From contig QVOM02000025.1 in the NCBI GenBank assembly GCA_003586115.2, forward strand, positions 81,566,704 through 81,630,703: a stretch of 64,000 nt of DNA, written 5' to 3'. The first letter of the stretch is position 1; every line of letters starts with the position of its first letter. The position numbers and the translations under genes were made by a program. Source of the stretch: Salvator merianae (Eukaryota > Chordata > Lepidosauria > Squamata > Teiidae). This document shows, piece by piece, positions 35,775 through 48,759 of the stretch. The notes beneath the pieces are model-generated. The model was given only the letters and a program-made list of their open reading frames with translations, ran no database searches and was not told the origin of the DNA.

Positions 35775-36230
35775 GGGCCTTTTCACACTTCATGCCTAGT
35801 GAGTGTCTTCACACTAACTGGGGCAAGTGCGTCCACACTGCCCAGCCGCCCACGCAACCAGGAGCAGTCTACTAAATTGTGCTCCACAGCTTGACCTGGA
35901 GCAACAAGGCTGCTCCGAGTTAAGTGCATTTACACACGCTTCTGGGTGCAAATGCATGGCTGCACGCTGTGCTGCGGCTGCACAATCATGGGATTGCACC
36001 TGCACAATCTGTGGCACTGCCGGTCACCATTGCAGCGGAGGAACACTTCCCAGCCACTGTTATGGTGAAGATCAGGAGCAGGACACCAGCATTCACAGTG
36101 CAAATGCTGGTATCCTTCTGGTATTCCTGACTAGGGCCCCACAGTGTGGATGGTATCTGCGCTGCATGGTCCATTCCACCTTAGAATGGGATAGTTATTC
36201 CATTCTAAGGTGGAAAGTGCAAAAACACCC
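35775..36230. mobile_element. PIF/Harbinger-like MITE, family A, complete copy with TTA duplication
   Basis: Starts GGGCCTTTTCACACTT and ends AAGTGCAAAAACACCC, flanked by TTA on both sides. The right end holds the hairpin CCACCTTAGAATGGGATA / TATTCCATTCTAAGGTGG. The interior carries ATTCACAGTGCAAATGCTGG, a family hallmark. No transposase. Confidence 0.72.
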
Positions 36231-36239
36231 TTAATGTTA

Positions 36240-38500
36240 AAAAAGGGAGTGAATAGTGAAGGATTTAAGCTCTGCTTAGGGTTGAGCAGGGTACTTTGGT
36301 GTTGAAGATGAGCTGTTGATAAAAACCTATCTTAAGACTTTTCATTTTCTTAAAATACTGACTTTCATACTTTATTCCTTCAATGACAAAATACAGAAGT
36401 CACTTCCATACACACAGACATCAAGCCAGTGTGTGTAGCTTGTAAACACTATATATGGGCTTGACTATCTGTCTGGCAACATGGAAGCTAGGGAGAAGCT
36501 CTTATAAAATGCATGGAAGTGAGGTAAGTATAGGAGAACAATATTGGCTGGAAAGGTGGTCCTTGTAAAGATGATGTGACGTCCTCCTTGTAACACGGAG
36601 CGATTGCATGGCTTCAGTTCAAGTTCCCTTCTCAGCTTTACATCTCATTTATTTAAACATGGCCAACAGACCTGGACCTGATTCAGAGTGAACAGGCCCT
36701 GCAAATGAGCAGAAGTGCAGTAGAAAGGAGCTTATAATGCTTAATGCAGAAATGAAGAGCCTGTAGATCTTCAGATGGTACTGGGCTAGAGTTTCCACCA
36801 TGCTTGGATGTTGGCCATGATGCCTACAGATGATGGAAAAGGGAAGCCACCAATACATGAAAAACCTGTGTCTGGTTTTGTGTTACGTTACGCAGGACAG
36901 AGGAAGGATCCATTCAAGACGGTAAGTGCAGCAGCAGCAAGTCTGGGATTCAACAGCATGGGGATGAAATCGGCCGACATCTTCAAAGAGCAAAAGTAGC
37001 AGACAGGACGGTGAGACAATACCTCCCCCTCCATTACAGACCAGAAACTGATGTGTTTCAATCACACCTTTGGCCTTCTCCTTGATTCTATACCATTAGC
37101 AGTCAAAAATTTCCATTGCTACCCCATACTGTGACTTAAAATATGCATTTTCATAAAGATTGTCAGGTTGGCAACACTGAAACGGTTATTATGCAAAGGA
37201 AAATTCTGAATGATAATAATCTCAAAGTATATTCCTATTTCTTATAATTTAAGTTAGAAGGAAACACAGGGATTTCCTGCATGGACTGTTTGATTTGCTG
37301 CTGTTTCTAGAACTTTCTTTCCCCAGGTGGACAACGGGACACAGACATGGTAAAGTGGAGATAAATGGAGAGTGCAGCATGCTGAGAATTTACAGTAAAT
37401 GCAACAAGATTTTCTACTGCAGATGTCCTTGGGTTTACATTAAGCAACTGATACTAACCTTGCCATTGGTTTTCTAGGAGAAATAGAAAAACCCTACACA
37501 TATTAAACAGAGCAGATGCAAGGCATTTAACTAAAGGGGACAAACAAATACATTTAGTAGAGAGAAATTAAGAGACTGGACTGGTTGGCTCAATTTGCGC
37601 AAACTTTTTTTGTCTTCACCATCTCAGCTTCACTTCTGGGGAATGGCATTAACAATTCAAAATATTTACTGCTTTTAAAAGAAACAGCCAAAGGTACAGA
37701 TTTTTTTTCTTTCTTTCTTTTTTTTAAGCGATCTATAAATAAAAGACATTCAATGAACCACCTCAAGAAGCCATTCAAACAGTTTGCAGACTGCATGCAA
37801 TTCCATGCCTATTGTTTCTATAACAGTTATGGAGCCCTACAGAGAGGCAAAGGGGAAATCTTTTTGCTTCGGTTTCCTGAGTTGTTTGGTTCACACAAGT
37901 GCTCATTCCACCGGCGGTTGCTTTGCATCACAGACCTGGAAGACAGGATTTCGCTGTGCAAACGTTTCTCAGAAAGGTCACTTAACTGATACATTCAGTG
38001 GTACCTGAAGGAGATAAATGCCCCAATCCAATTACTGAGGGAGACACAAAGCTAGAAGCCATTTGTGCACGCAGCCTCACTTGTAATTCTGCAGTGGACC
38101 CTGCCATGCAGAAAAGGGGGAGGAATCAGAGTTTGGCCCCTGTAGGCACTAGACTCCACCAGATGTTCCTGAACGTAGGAGCACCAAGTGACCTGCAAAA
38201 ATGCAGAAGCAGGTCTAATGGATTGCACACACGTAGCTTTTCACGTGTGAACACAATTTAAAGCATTGTGACTTGGGATCCTTGCCCAGGAAGACTAAGA
38301 GGGTTCCTTCCCACCTGCCTCTTGTTGCAGATAAGAACCTATATTCATATCTGATGCCTGGGCTAACATATTCAAAGTACTACTTGCATGCAACATCTTA
38401 TGTTAGGATCCCCAGAGCAGGGATACTAATTCTTTACTGGGGATTCACACAACCTGTTCCAAGGTGTGGTGCAGAACTGCAGGGTATTCTTTAGGACTTG
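36240..38500. other. Intergenic spacer, nothing recognised
   Basis: Convergent spacer between the galectin and Shroom 3' ends. No homologous coding exon, RNA gene or named repeat recognised; the longest frames here have no family motif. Confidence 0.5.
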
Positions 38501-38538
38501 GGTATGTGTTTCTCTTTTTCTTCTGATAAGTACAAAAG

Positions 38539-38544
38539 TTTATT
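38539..38544 (-). terminator. Probable poly(A) signal of the Shroom gene
   Basis: TTTATT on the plus strand reads AATAAA on the minus strand, about 515 nt after the stop codon. It gives a 3' UTR of roughly 0.5 kb (about 38520-39057), which contains A/T-rich runs near 38910-38975. Later hexamers further left cannot be excluded. Confidence 0.5.
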
Positions 38545-39057
38545 CCCCCCAACACCGGTGCATGTTGAAGTAGAATCAAATAAACGGTTAGCGTATGTAC
38601 AAAATCTTTACAGAATTCTATCATTGTCATTTTAAAAAATATAAATATGGAGAGTGTTCAAGATAGCAGGTCTCTGATTAATATTTTAATTAAGGCTTCA
38701 TTATTGTATATCCTTCATTATTTATCCACCATCCACGCTTAGGGGGCGCCATACGGCTTTAACCAGGAATGCGCTGGCATCTTCAGTGAAAAGCCGCCTT
38801 CTTCGTAGAAGCTGTTGCTAATTAGTCCTCGGTAATTCTTCAACCACAAGAATCCAGTCTCATTCTGCTGAACCAAGACAGGCTTAAACTGTGATCTCAA
38901 GGAGGGAAAAAAAAAAATCTTTTTGTATTTCCCTATGTTGTTATTTAAAAAAAAAAAATTAAAAAATTAAACCCACCTCCAATTAAAAAGAGTTAAAATT
39001 TGTTTCTGATTAAATAAATCGAGGCAGAAGGGTTTGATAAAGCCCCGTCCGGAAAGG

Positions 39058-39405
39058 TCAGAGTGAAGATGCTGGTGCTGGAAGTTTATTATTACTGCTG
39101 GTCCCAGAGGGTCCCGGAGAATCGGCTCCTTTTCTGCTCGGGAGGGGGAAGTCCGTGGGGAGGCTCTCCAAAAGGCACTTGAGCTGTTCCTGCCCTAGCT
39201 TGATCTTGTCATCCAGCTCGCGCTGTTCTATGAGTAGCGCAGATTTCATCTTCACAAAATGCTGGTAGTCGTGAAGCTGTTCAGCTGAGAGGTAATTGTG
39301 CAAGATGTCCAAGACCACGCGCTCTCGCCGGTCCAGGTTCTCCTTCAGCTCGCGGGCGTCTTCGTGCTGGCCGGACAGCATCTTCCGCTTCTCATTCAAA
39401 GAATT
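39058..39405 (-). CDS. SHROOM: Shroom last coding exon: end of ASD2, C-terminal tail and stop
   Basis: The most plausible acceptor is GATGGCGCAG ending at 39406, so the exon begins [10 protein letters not shown] in phase with the previous exon. It holds [20 protein letters not shown], the [20 protein letters not shown] helix and [12 protein letters not shown], then a 28-residue Ser/Pro-rich tail ending APASSL and TGA. The ATG at 39414-39412 lies in the acceptor and is not a start codon. Confidence 0.97.
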   Translation of the reverse strand, partial: NSLNEKRKMLSGQHEDARELKENLDRRERVVLDILHNYLSAEQLHDYQHFVKMKSALLIEQRELDDKIKLGQEQLKCLLESLPTDFPLPSRKGADSPGPSGTSSNNKLPAPASSL

Positions 39406-42400
39406 CTGCGCCATCGTGGGGGAAGGAAAAGGGAGGTTCAGTCCACAGTTCTGAAGTTCATTATCTATGGGCCTGTTCGCACTTACAACGGTATGACAGT
39501 ATAACTAACACGGTTTGGGCTGGTAGGGTTTGGGTACAGAGAGAGGTCTTCGCACCTGTCAGCGCTGGAACACTCCGCAAGCCGACCAGCACTGGACGCA
39601 GTGCGAATGGGAGCATACTAGTTCAGTAGCTGTGTTTGAACCCAGAGGGTCTGTGTTTGAACCCAGGGGGTCTGTGTTCGAACCCAGGGGGTCTGTGTTC
39701 GAACCTGTGTCCGAAAAGGCCACCAGGGTCTGGACCCCGAGGCCCAAACTGGGGTGCGAACTGGCAGACTGTGCCTGCGTGGCTCCGCCCCGCCGCCATT
39801 TTGAACCCGGAAATTGTGCGAACGCACGTTCCCTGATCCTCATCTGATCGTGCAGGTCAGGTTGGAAACTACAAATTATTTGACCACAGCTGGTTGGATT
39901 CAGGTAAGCATCAGGTGGGCGTTAGTAGATTTCAGGTCAGCTGGGGCTGTTCGCAAGTGCGGATCCTTCGTTCTAGCATGCGTCCTGAAACATTCCACTC
40001 GCTAAGTGCGAACAGGCCCTGTGATCCATTTCCTCCCCATTATATAAGATGTTTTTTTTCAAATGAATTACAGATCAGCCTGATTTGACCTAGAGAGTTT
40101 CTAAATAAGGACAGCTTCTAGCTGTCATCAGGGCCCCACTGAGGCTTCATCCAGATGCTGCTTACTTTATTCTGCTATTTTTGGATATTCTGGAATAAAG
40201 CACTCCCAGGAATGCTTTGTTCTGGAATATTCATGCTTTATTCCAGAATAGCCAAATATGGCGGAATAAGAAAGTGACAAGTGGATGCAGGCTAGGACAG
40301 GTTGAAGCATTCCACCTGCTAAATACACATTGGAAGCTTTGGCAGGAGCAAGGAAGAAGAAAGTAGAAGTAACATTCTACTCTCCTTTTCATGGTGTTTA
40401 ACAGGGGACCTGATTGAAGTATACAAAATCATGCATGGTATGAAAATGGTGGACAGAGAAAAATTATTTTCTCTATTGCACATCACTAGGACTAGAGGCC
40501 ATGATATGAAACTGATGGGCAGGAGAGTTAAGACTGATAAGGGGAAATATTTTTTCACCCAAAGGGTCATTGGTCTATAGAATTTACTACTGGAAGGGGG
40601 GGTGAGAGCAATCAGGCTGGATAGCTTTGAGAACGGAGTGGACAGATTCATGGAGATGAGGTGTATCAATGGTTACTAGAATCCATGTCTAGGTACTAGC
40701 TCCAGGCTGAAAAGACAGGCAGGATGCTTTTAAGGGCCATTAGCAGGGAGTTGAGAGCAGGTGAAAGTTTTGCCTTTGTTTTCTGTTTGAAAATGCCCAG
40801 CACCAATTGGTGGGCCACTATATGAGATGGGAAGCTGGACTAGACTGGCTGTAGCCCAATCCAGCAGGGCTTCACTTCACCCTCTCTCTTTTGGCTGAAA
40901 CAGGAGACTAGGAGGAGGGAGCCGTATCTGCACTGCATTTTGACCCCCTAACAAAGCAAGCAAGGAAGGGAAACCCTGACTGGTTAGTAAAAACACTCCA
41001 CAAATTGCACTGCAGTGCCTTGATCTCATCCATTCCCAGGGTGGGCACTTCCTTCCCAGGAGACAGGGCACAGCAATGTCTCATAGGAGACACATTGAGA
41101 GATCCTCATTTTGCTTCTCTGCTAAGATAATGGGCTCCCCTTTGGGAGAGAGATCTTGTCAAAGTCATCCCCAAACTACTCCAATGCCCTACCCAGAATG
41201 GGCCCTATTTTAAAGGACAGCTGGATGCATTTATTTAAATTCCCAATGCAAAATGCCCAATTTTCAGCAGGGGAGCTCAGATGTGCAAAGGCACTCCTGT
41301 GCACTATACTCAGTGTGCAAGAGGTTCTGAGTATGAAAAAGGACGGCAGCACGTGGAGCTTTGGACTGGAAGGCTCCTCTGGCCCACTTTCCAGAGATCA
41401 TGAAGGTAACAGGAAATTGGAAATTGAAATAACGTCCATCCATACCAAGTGAATTGTAATTCATATTTAAAGAGCAAAACATCAGTGCTCAAAGGTGTCT
41501 GACAGCAGGTAATCTACTGCTGCCTTTACTAAGGGCTGGGTCCTGGGAGTGGCTCAGTGGATAACTGGGATTGTCTACTGCCTGCCCGAGTCCAGTCACT
41601 ACCTCCTTGCCTTCCTTCTGCTGCTGCCTATATTGACAGCTGCCGGGCTAATGGCCAGGCCCTGGGAGTGGCTCATTGGATACAACCAGGTTTGCTTGAT
41701 GCCTGCCCGAGTCCGCTCCTTGCCTTTTCACTTCCCTTCTGCAGGTAATCTGTTCCTGCCTATATTTTGTAACCTAGAATGTTCTGGAAAGGCAGGGGGG
41801 ACAAACTGGCCTGCGAAAGATCCTCCCTGCAAACCATCCCTAATAAGTCCTCTCCAAGTCGCCTCAGAGGTGAATGACAGTGTGGTAAAATAAAATGTGG
41901 TCAAAGACATTTAATGTAAAGACAGAGCTCCCATATGGCTAGCCAAAAAAATGCTTCAAATCCTGTCCTGAGTTGACATTTTGCAGAGAAAACTGACATA
42001 GAAATACCTGTGCGTTTAGTTTTCACCAGCCAAAGACTTAATTTCTCTTCAGGTATGCAGAGCCACTGAAGCAAGGAATAAAATGAAGGCACCTTGACAG
42101 ACCTGATAACATCAGTGGCATTTCACCTTGGCCGGAGCAGACACTACTGAGACGAGGAAGATTTTATCACACTGTGTTGGCAATCTAGGCTGCACAGATA
42201 TGAAGTCCTGCAGGAATTTTGTTGCTCTGCATTTTAGTATCTAGAAAGCTCAGTCAACAGCCAGCTGCCAGGCTGTATCCAGACAGGCCGTAAAACCTGG
42301 GATTATCCCAGGGTTATGTCCGTGGTAATCCCAACATAGCCCTGGAATACTGGGGTGATATCCCGCAATAACGTTATTGTGGGAAAATCAACTCCCAATG

Positions 42401-45400
42401 CGGGTTTTACCTAAAAAGTGAGAGTGCTTACCTTGGCTTGTTTGCACAATCCACCATCCTGAGAACGGCCACCGTGCATGTGCAGGGCCAAACCCAGTCG
42501 AAAATGGCGACTGCGCATGTGCAGGGCCAAACCCAGCTGAAAATGGCGGTTGCGCATGTGCGGGGCCAAACCCAGCCAAAAATAGTAGCTGTGCATGCAA
42601 GCAGGGTGGCAATCACACATTTCTGGGGTATTTTGTGTCATCAAAATACCTGGACGTATGCGTCACACCATCATGGGAACCAGCATTCACACTGCTAAGT
42701 GCTTTCGCTTTCCCCGTACTGTTGCCTTGCCATCGGAGCAACACGTGGTAATTCCAGAGGTGCTTTAACTCTGGAACATTGTGAAAAAACGAAATAAAAA
42801 CTAAACGTTTGGAGACGACCTCAAGGAGAGCAGCATTCCTCAGTTGTACAAACCCTGGTTATCAAAGGCATTTCTGGAGCCACAGGATACTTCCAAGAAC
42901 TGGTCCAAAGATAAGATTTAAGGATATAACGTGGCTCATTTTTGGTTTTCCTCCACAGAGACCCCTTAAGTGTGGTGACAATTGGTTACTGCTTACCAGG
43001 GAACTGAATACGCAGTTTATAAAGCTAGAAGAAGAAACTGAATGATAATAATTCTAGGCAGCTGGGACTGCTAGTAAAAGCTGGGAACTCATCGGAAGTT
43101 CAGCAAGCCCTTGGCCATATTGCAAGCCCCATCTCCTACATTCTTGGGTACCTAATGGACCCAATATTTCCCTAGATTTTGTCTGTGTGTCTGTGCAGGG
43201 ATGTACAACGTATGTTTACAAAAGCTACATAAGGCTCATTCTGAACTCAGCTTATTCTAGCAGAACTGCTAACAGCAGGCACTCCTGTGAACTGGTTGTT
43301 TTCAAGTCATTTAATTAACTGCTGAAGCTACTTTTGGAGAGCAGTCCCACTATTTCAGTCATATCCCCACTGTTTATATGCTGTCTCTCCTTGTAAAATC
43401 ACTTGATAACTACTGAACTATATTTTGAAAACCACAGCCAGCTAATATACCAGCTAATTCTAAATTTACGCACCCGCTCTTGTTTATCGGCATCTTCGCT
43501 GAGGTTACTGAGAACGTTCTCCACCCGGGCCAAACGTCCAGAAAGTGAAAGCAAGAGGCTGACGATTTTATCCAGATCACCAATGAACATCCTGTATTTT
43601 TCAAACTCATTGGGCTTGCAAAGGCTGATGATGATCGCTTCTACTTCTTCTCCCAAGGCATTGTTGAGTTTGATGTCCGCCAGCAGGCTCTCCTTGGCTT
43701 CTTTCAGAGTCTCCAGCTTATGAGACAAGCTCTCAATAAGTTCAGCCTGCCAGGAAAGCAACAATAGGCCTGTATTACCATGTAAACATACTGCTCTCTA
43801 CCTCCTGCAGCTCTTACTGCCATCAGGCTGTGTACTTGAACCAGTGGATCAAAGATGGTGGACTATTGGTTTCCCAGTCCAAGTCTAAAAGTATGTGTCT
43901 AAGGTTTGCATATAAAATTAACCCTTAAAATAGTAAATACTAAGCATGCCAATAAAGTAATTAGGAAGAAACATGACTGATCAAGCTGTTCATGAAGGGG
44001 TGATATGCGGCCCACCCATTTGCCTTCCTAAAGAATGATGCCATATTATTCTATCTCCAAGATAAGCATCTGCACAAAGAAGATATAATGGAGAATATAA
44101 TTCAAAGCAATGAGGTATAAACTGGATAGCAGATTCCTGAGTGTGTAGGTAGATTCTATGCTAAGGGCCTTTCTGATTTTACCTTTAGAGCAAGCTAGTA
44201 GTCTGTTTCTGGGTCTCTCTCGCTGTAGCCTGTTTCTGGGTCTCTCTCTTTTGCAGCGGCGGCCTGTGCCTTTAAGGGCGGGTGTTCGCGTGAGTGCCAT
44301 GGCCGTTCGCGGGGCCTCCGGGCCTCCGTACTGACACAGCAGGTCGCCTAGCGACCTGCTGTGTCACTGCGGAGACACGGAGGCTCCGTGAACGGCCATG
44401 GCACTCGCATGAACACCCGCCCTTAAAGGCACGGGCCGCCGCTGCTCTTTTGCACTCCGGTGCAGACGAGAGAGTCACATCCCCTGGTAGGCTGCTGCAT
44501 CCACACTGGACATAGCAAGGCTGGGGCAGGCAGCCAAAATGGCTGCCTAGACCAGGATTTAGGTAGACCAGCCCAGGAAGACATGCAGAAGGGTACATGC
44601 ATCGGTCAGCTGATGTAGCAGGGACCCATTTCAGCAGCACACCAAACTGCGCTTCCCCTAAGGCTCTGAAACCTTTTGTCAAGCACTAAAACTTATCCGA
44701 GCTTTGGAGCGGCATGTGGCCTGTCCTGGAGCAGATCATCCAAGTGAGGATGGCCTTGTTCCAGGCAGGTGGGCTGCTCCAGCATGGAACCACTCCAGCC
44801 AAGTAGCTGCAGCTGGACTGCTCCACCCCTCACAGAAGCAGGAGACCCAGAAGAGGGCTAGACCCCGTGCTGGACAGTTTCGAAGGTAAGTGCAGAAAAG
44901 GCCAGTTGCTCAGTTTATGTGGTTTCTGTTTACATGGCATTTTTCCAGAACATAATACTGCTGTAAATTGAGAGACCACTATAGACATTTATCTTTTTTT
45001 TTAAAAAAATATGTGTGCCATCCTTGTGCAGAGGCCATGCTAATCTTCTCTGCATCATTCCAATTTTAGTATATGTGTTGCCAAAGCGAGCACCTATAGA
45101 CATTTATCTACTAAACCACCTGACTGAAATTGCTGTTTCATAAATTCTTATTTCTACCTAACTCTTCATTTCTACTTTTTTAGCCCAGTGCTAACTAAAT
45201 TGCCTACTTTGCATTTATTTGCAGAGACAATCGATTTCCTCTGAATACTAAAATACTGCTAGTTAATTAGTTAGAAAATTGTTTTTCTATATTGTTACCT
45301 GTGCTGGGACTTTCTAGTGAACAGCGATCTACAAATACAACACAACACAACACAATACCCAACATGTAAATATGTGGGTTAGGGGAACCTAAATGGTTTG

Positions 45401-48400
45401 GACCACACAAATCTGAAGACATGCCTTGATATTAAGACCTTTCTTGTAGTTCTGCCATTCTCAGAGGCACGCGAGAGTCTTTTCTGTGGTATCCCCAGAG
45501 TTTGGAACAGAATTCCAGTGGAGATATGCCAGATGCAAACTTTATATGGTTTTTCATGCTTATTTAAAATGTATCTCTTCACCTAAGCGTCTGCTTGTTA
45601 CCTCCTTCCAAACACTGTCCGACTAGAGTAGGATGGTGATATTTTAATTATGTTTTGTATTGCTTATTTATTTTATTCATGTTTTACTGAGGGTTGAGAC
45701 CTGTCCTGTGATCTTCAGGTGAAGGTCAGGATACAAAAGTTTAAAAATAAATAAATAAACTGGCCAAAGATATGCTTATTTTGTATAATATTAGATTTCA
45801 TCTTTCTATGCGCATCCAGACATTTAATTAATGTTCAAGATCTTAAGAAGCAGGTACTTGACTCCTGTTGTTAAATACAATACAATATATAACAATACAA
45901 AACATTTAAAATTCTTTTCTCTATCACATAACGCTAGGACCAGGGGGCACTCTATGAAGCTGATGGGCAGCAGAGTTAGGATTGATAAAGGGAAGTATTT
46001 TCTGGCCTGATCTAGCAGGGCTCCTCTTATGTTCTTAATTCTACATTTTGTGAACTGCAGTGCAGCTCTGATTAGAACCATTTCTGAGTCCAGTCTTTTC
46101 AGTGTTGACGATGAACAAAGCTCACCTTCTTTTCATTGATATCCACCTGTTCTTCATCTCCACCTGCTTCTTCAGGTAAATCCCTGACTGCACTCTGAAA
46201 TTCAGCTTTGGGTACAGAAATATTGGAGGAAGTTGAGCATGACACCAGCGCAGAGACTGTTTCTGTCTCCTCTTTCCTAAATGATGAAAAGAACAGAGAT
46301 ATATACCCAGACGTCTGGGAACAGAGGACTTGTGTGTTTACCCACCTTCATTTTTCAACATAGTTTTTATATATTGGTTTATATGTTTTTAACATAAAGT
46401 GGAACACTGAGATTTTTTTAAAAATACAAAGTGATATGTAAATATTGAAAACAAATAACAATAAATACATTATAAAATGCACACACACAGAGGAAGGAAA
46501 ACGAAGGACTTTTTCTGTGCCAGCTTTGCTGGGTATTTAAATGGATTTAAATACCTTGTGCCCCCCTTGTTACACTGGTTATGGGAACACTGTGTTTTCA
46601 GTTTTAACTCAGTAATTATTATTATCCAGAGCTTTTTGCATCTTTTTTGCTTCACTTTGGGTACAAAGCTTCTTGCTTGTAACATGTGCTGTTGGAAAGG
46701 ACAGGAAGGGAAAGGACAAGAGAAAAAGCCCGATCATTTTCATGCCAGCCTGCCTCTCCCCTACTCACTTATGAATATTCTAGGATAGAAAAGATGGATT
46801 GGAGATGGGATAAGAACATGAGGGCCACATGCTACCATCTCTAAGGTGCTCTGGGGCCACTTTTTTTTTGTTTTTGCTAAACGAGAACACAACCTTAGAA
46901 ACTCTTCCCATAGCTGATCCATGAACATTAATTACGGCTTGCCACCAGATGGCACAAACTGGCTGTTTTTAGAACTCTGTCTGCACCCTTGCTCAATATT
47001 GTTTCCAAGAACAGCGCAGACTGTTTGCTTTCTCAGAAGCCCTGCACAAAAATTAATTCACTACTCCTAAGACACTTGATTATTCAATGCCAGATACCCT
47101 GTTAACTGGACCATCTACTACTAATAACAAGCTTGGGCTGAACAAAAACTACGATCCTAGAACGCCTGCCATAGTCTGCCCTAGCATGCAGATGGCAGGT
47201 CCCTAGTCCAGGATATAATCCAGAATAAGGCCCAGTGCAGAAAGGGCCTTAGACTATAAACCCCAGGTAGCTACGGAATACAGAGGACCTGTTTGTACTT
47301 CCAACTACTGAGCATCAGGGACCCTCACTAGTCAAGTGCCTCGCACTTTGCAGAGGCCCTGGTGATTGGGAGAAGGCTACAGCTGCTCCTGATTGCTACC
47401 TACTGTGGAACACAAAATCATGCTCCACAGCTATATCAGGAGCAGCTGTATGGCATGGCCAAGGCAGTGGTCGTAAGCTTCCCAGCAGCTGTCATGGCGC
47501 AGAACACCAGCAGGATGCCAGCATTTGTACTGCAAACTCTGGTATCCTGCTGGCGTTCTGTTCCAAGACCTCACAGTGCAGAGTGTCTCCATGCTGCGAA
47601 AACTGTTCCGTCTCGGAATGTTCACTTCTGAACATTCCAAGATGAAAAGTGCAAAAAGGTCCCTAATTCCACAAGTAAACTGGAGGTAGTAGGGCTATAA
47701 CTTTCCTCCAAAGATTGCTTTGAGAGTATGCAAAATCTCAGAGGCATATATCCTTTATTTCTTCATGAGTCACTGCCAGTGGTGCATCTTTTCCCAATTC
47801 TGGTGCATCTGTATCGGAAGCACCAGGCATTTAGTGCAAAGATGTCTTCCCACAAGAATTCCCACAGGGACCACCTAAAAGGAACACCTGCTCCCGTGCA
47901 GACCTGCCCGTGCCTTAAGATCTGCTGGGGAGGCCCTCTTGGCTGTGCCACAACCCTCAAAAGTTAAAGGGGTGGGGATGTGTGACACAGTCTTTTTCGT
48001 GTTGGCCCCAGGTTGTGGAATGGGCCTCCCTTCTGAGGTACATCAGGCATCCTTACTGTACATATTTAGACAGTTGGAGAAGAAGCACCTCTTTGTCCTC
48101 AAGCCTTGGGTGACTAGTCTATCATACCCTCCTGAACACTGTAAATTTTATTTTTTTCTGAGTGATTTTATATTTGGTCCTGTTTTTAACATGTCTGCCT
48201 TGCCTTCACATCCTTTTATATTCTGATATCATTGTGCTGCCCAACAGGTCAAGGAAGCTCCCTCATATTTCCCGACTAATAGATCTCAAGGTGTTTAGAA
48301 AATCAGACTAGGCAAGACAGTGAACTGAGTTGGGCCCTGCTTCTTGGCCTGACTCTGGCAAAGAAGACCACCTGAGCTGGCTGACCTGCTGGTCTTGTTT

Positions 48401-48722
48401 GCGTCTGCCATGCCCTCTCCAGAAAGGTATATGGACTAAGGCTGCTATTGCTGGGGTAGGGAACAAAAATCACCTCAGCTGGCTGTCCTGACGACAAAAT
48501 GAAAGCCGTTCCTGCTGGACTGCTACTTACTGCTTTGAATGTTATGTTTATTTTTGTTGTAGTAGTTTGAGTTATGTTACATTCTATATTTTTATTTTGA
48601 ATATTACTGATGATTGTATGTATGAGTAGTTGCATGATTTTGTATATTTTACTTATGACTTAAGTAATTACATTGACTTATTAATATTTTTATAGTGCTG
48701 TAAACCACCTTGAGGAATATAT

Positions 48723-48759
<37 letters not shown>

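Noticed and set aside
39408..39414. ATG as start codon of a separate small gene (118 residues)
   Set aside because: The frame is the last Shroom exon; this ATG overlaps the splice acceptor, and the upstream exon joins in phase at 39405.
41540..41750. Possible tRNA-like pair ('gggagtggctcagtggata' and 'gggagtggctcattggata')
   Set aside because: The two segments look like a diverged local duplication of about 120 bp, but no B box or cloverleaf could be drawn; not reported as RNA genes.
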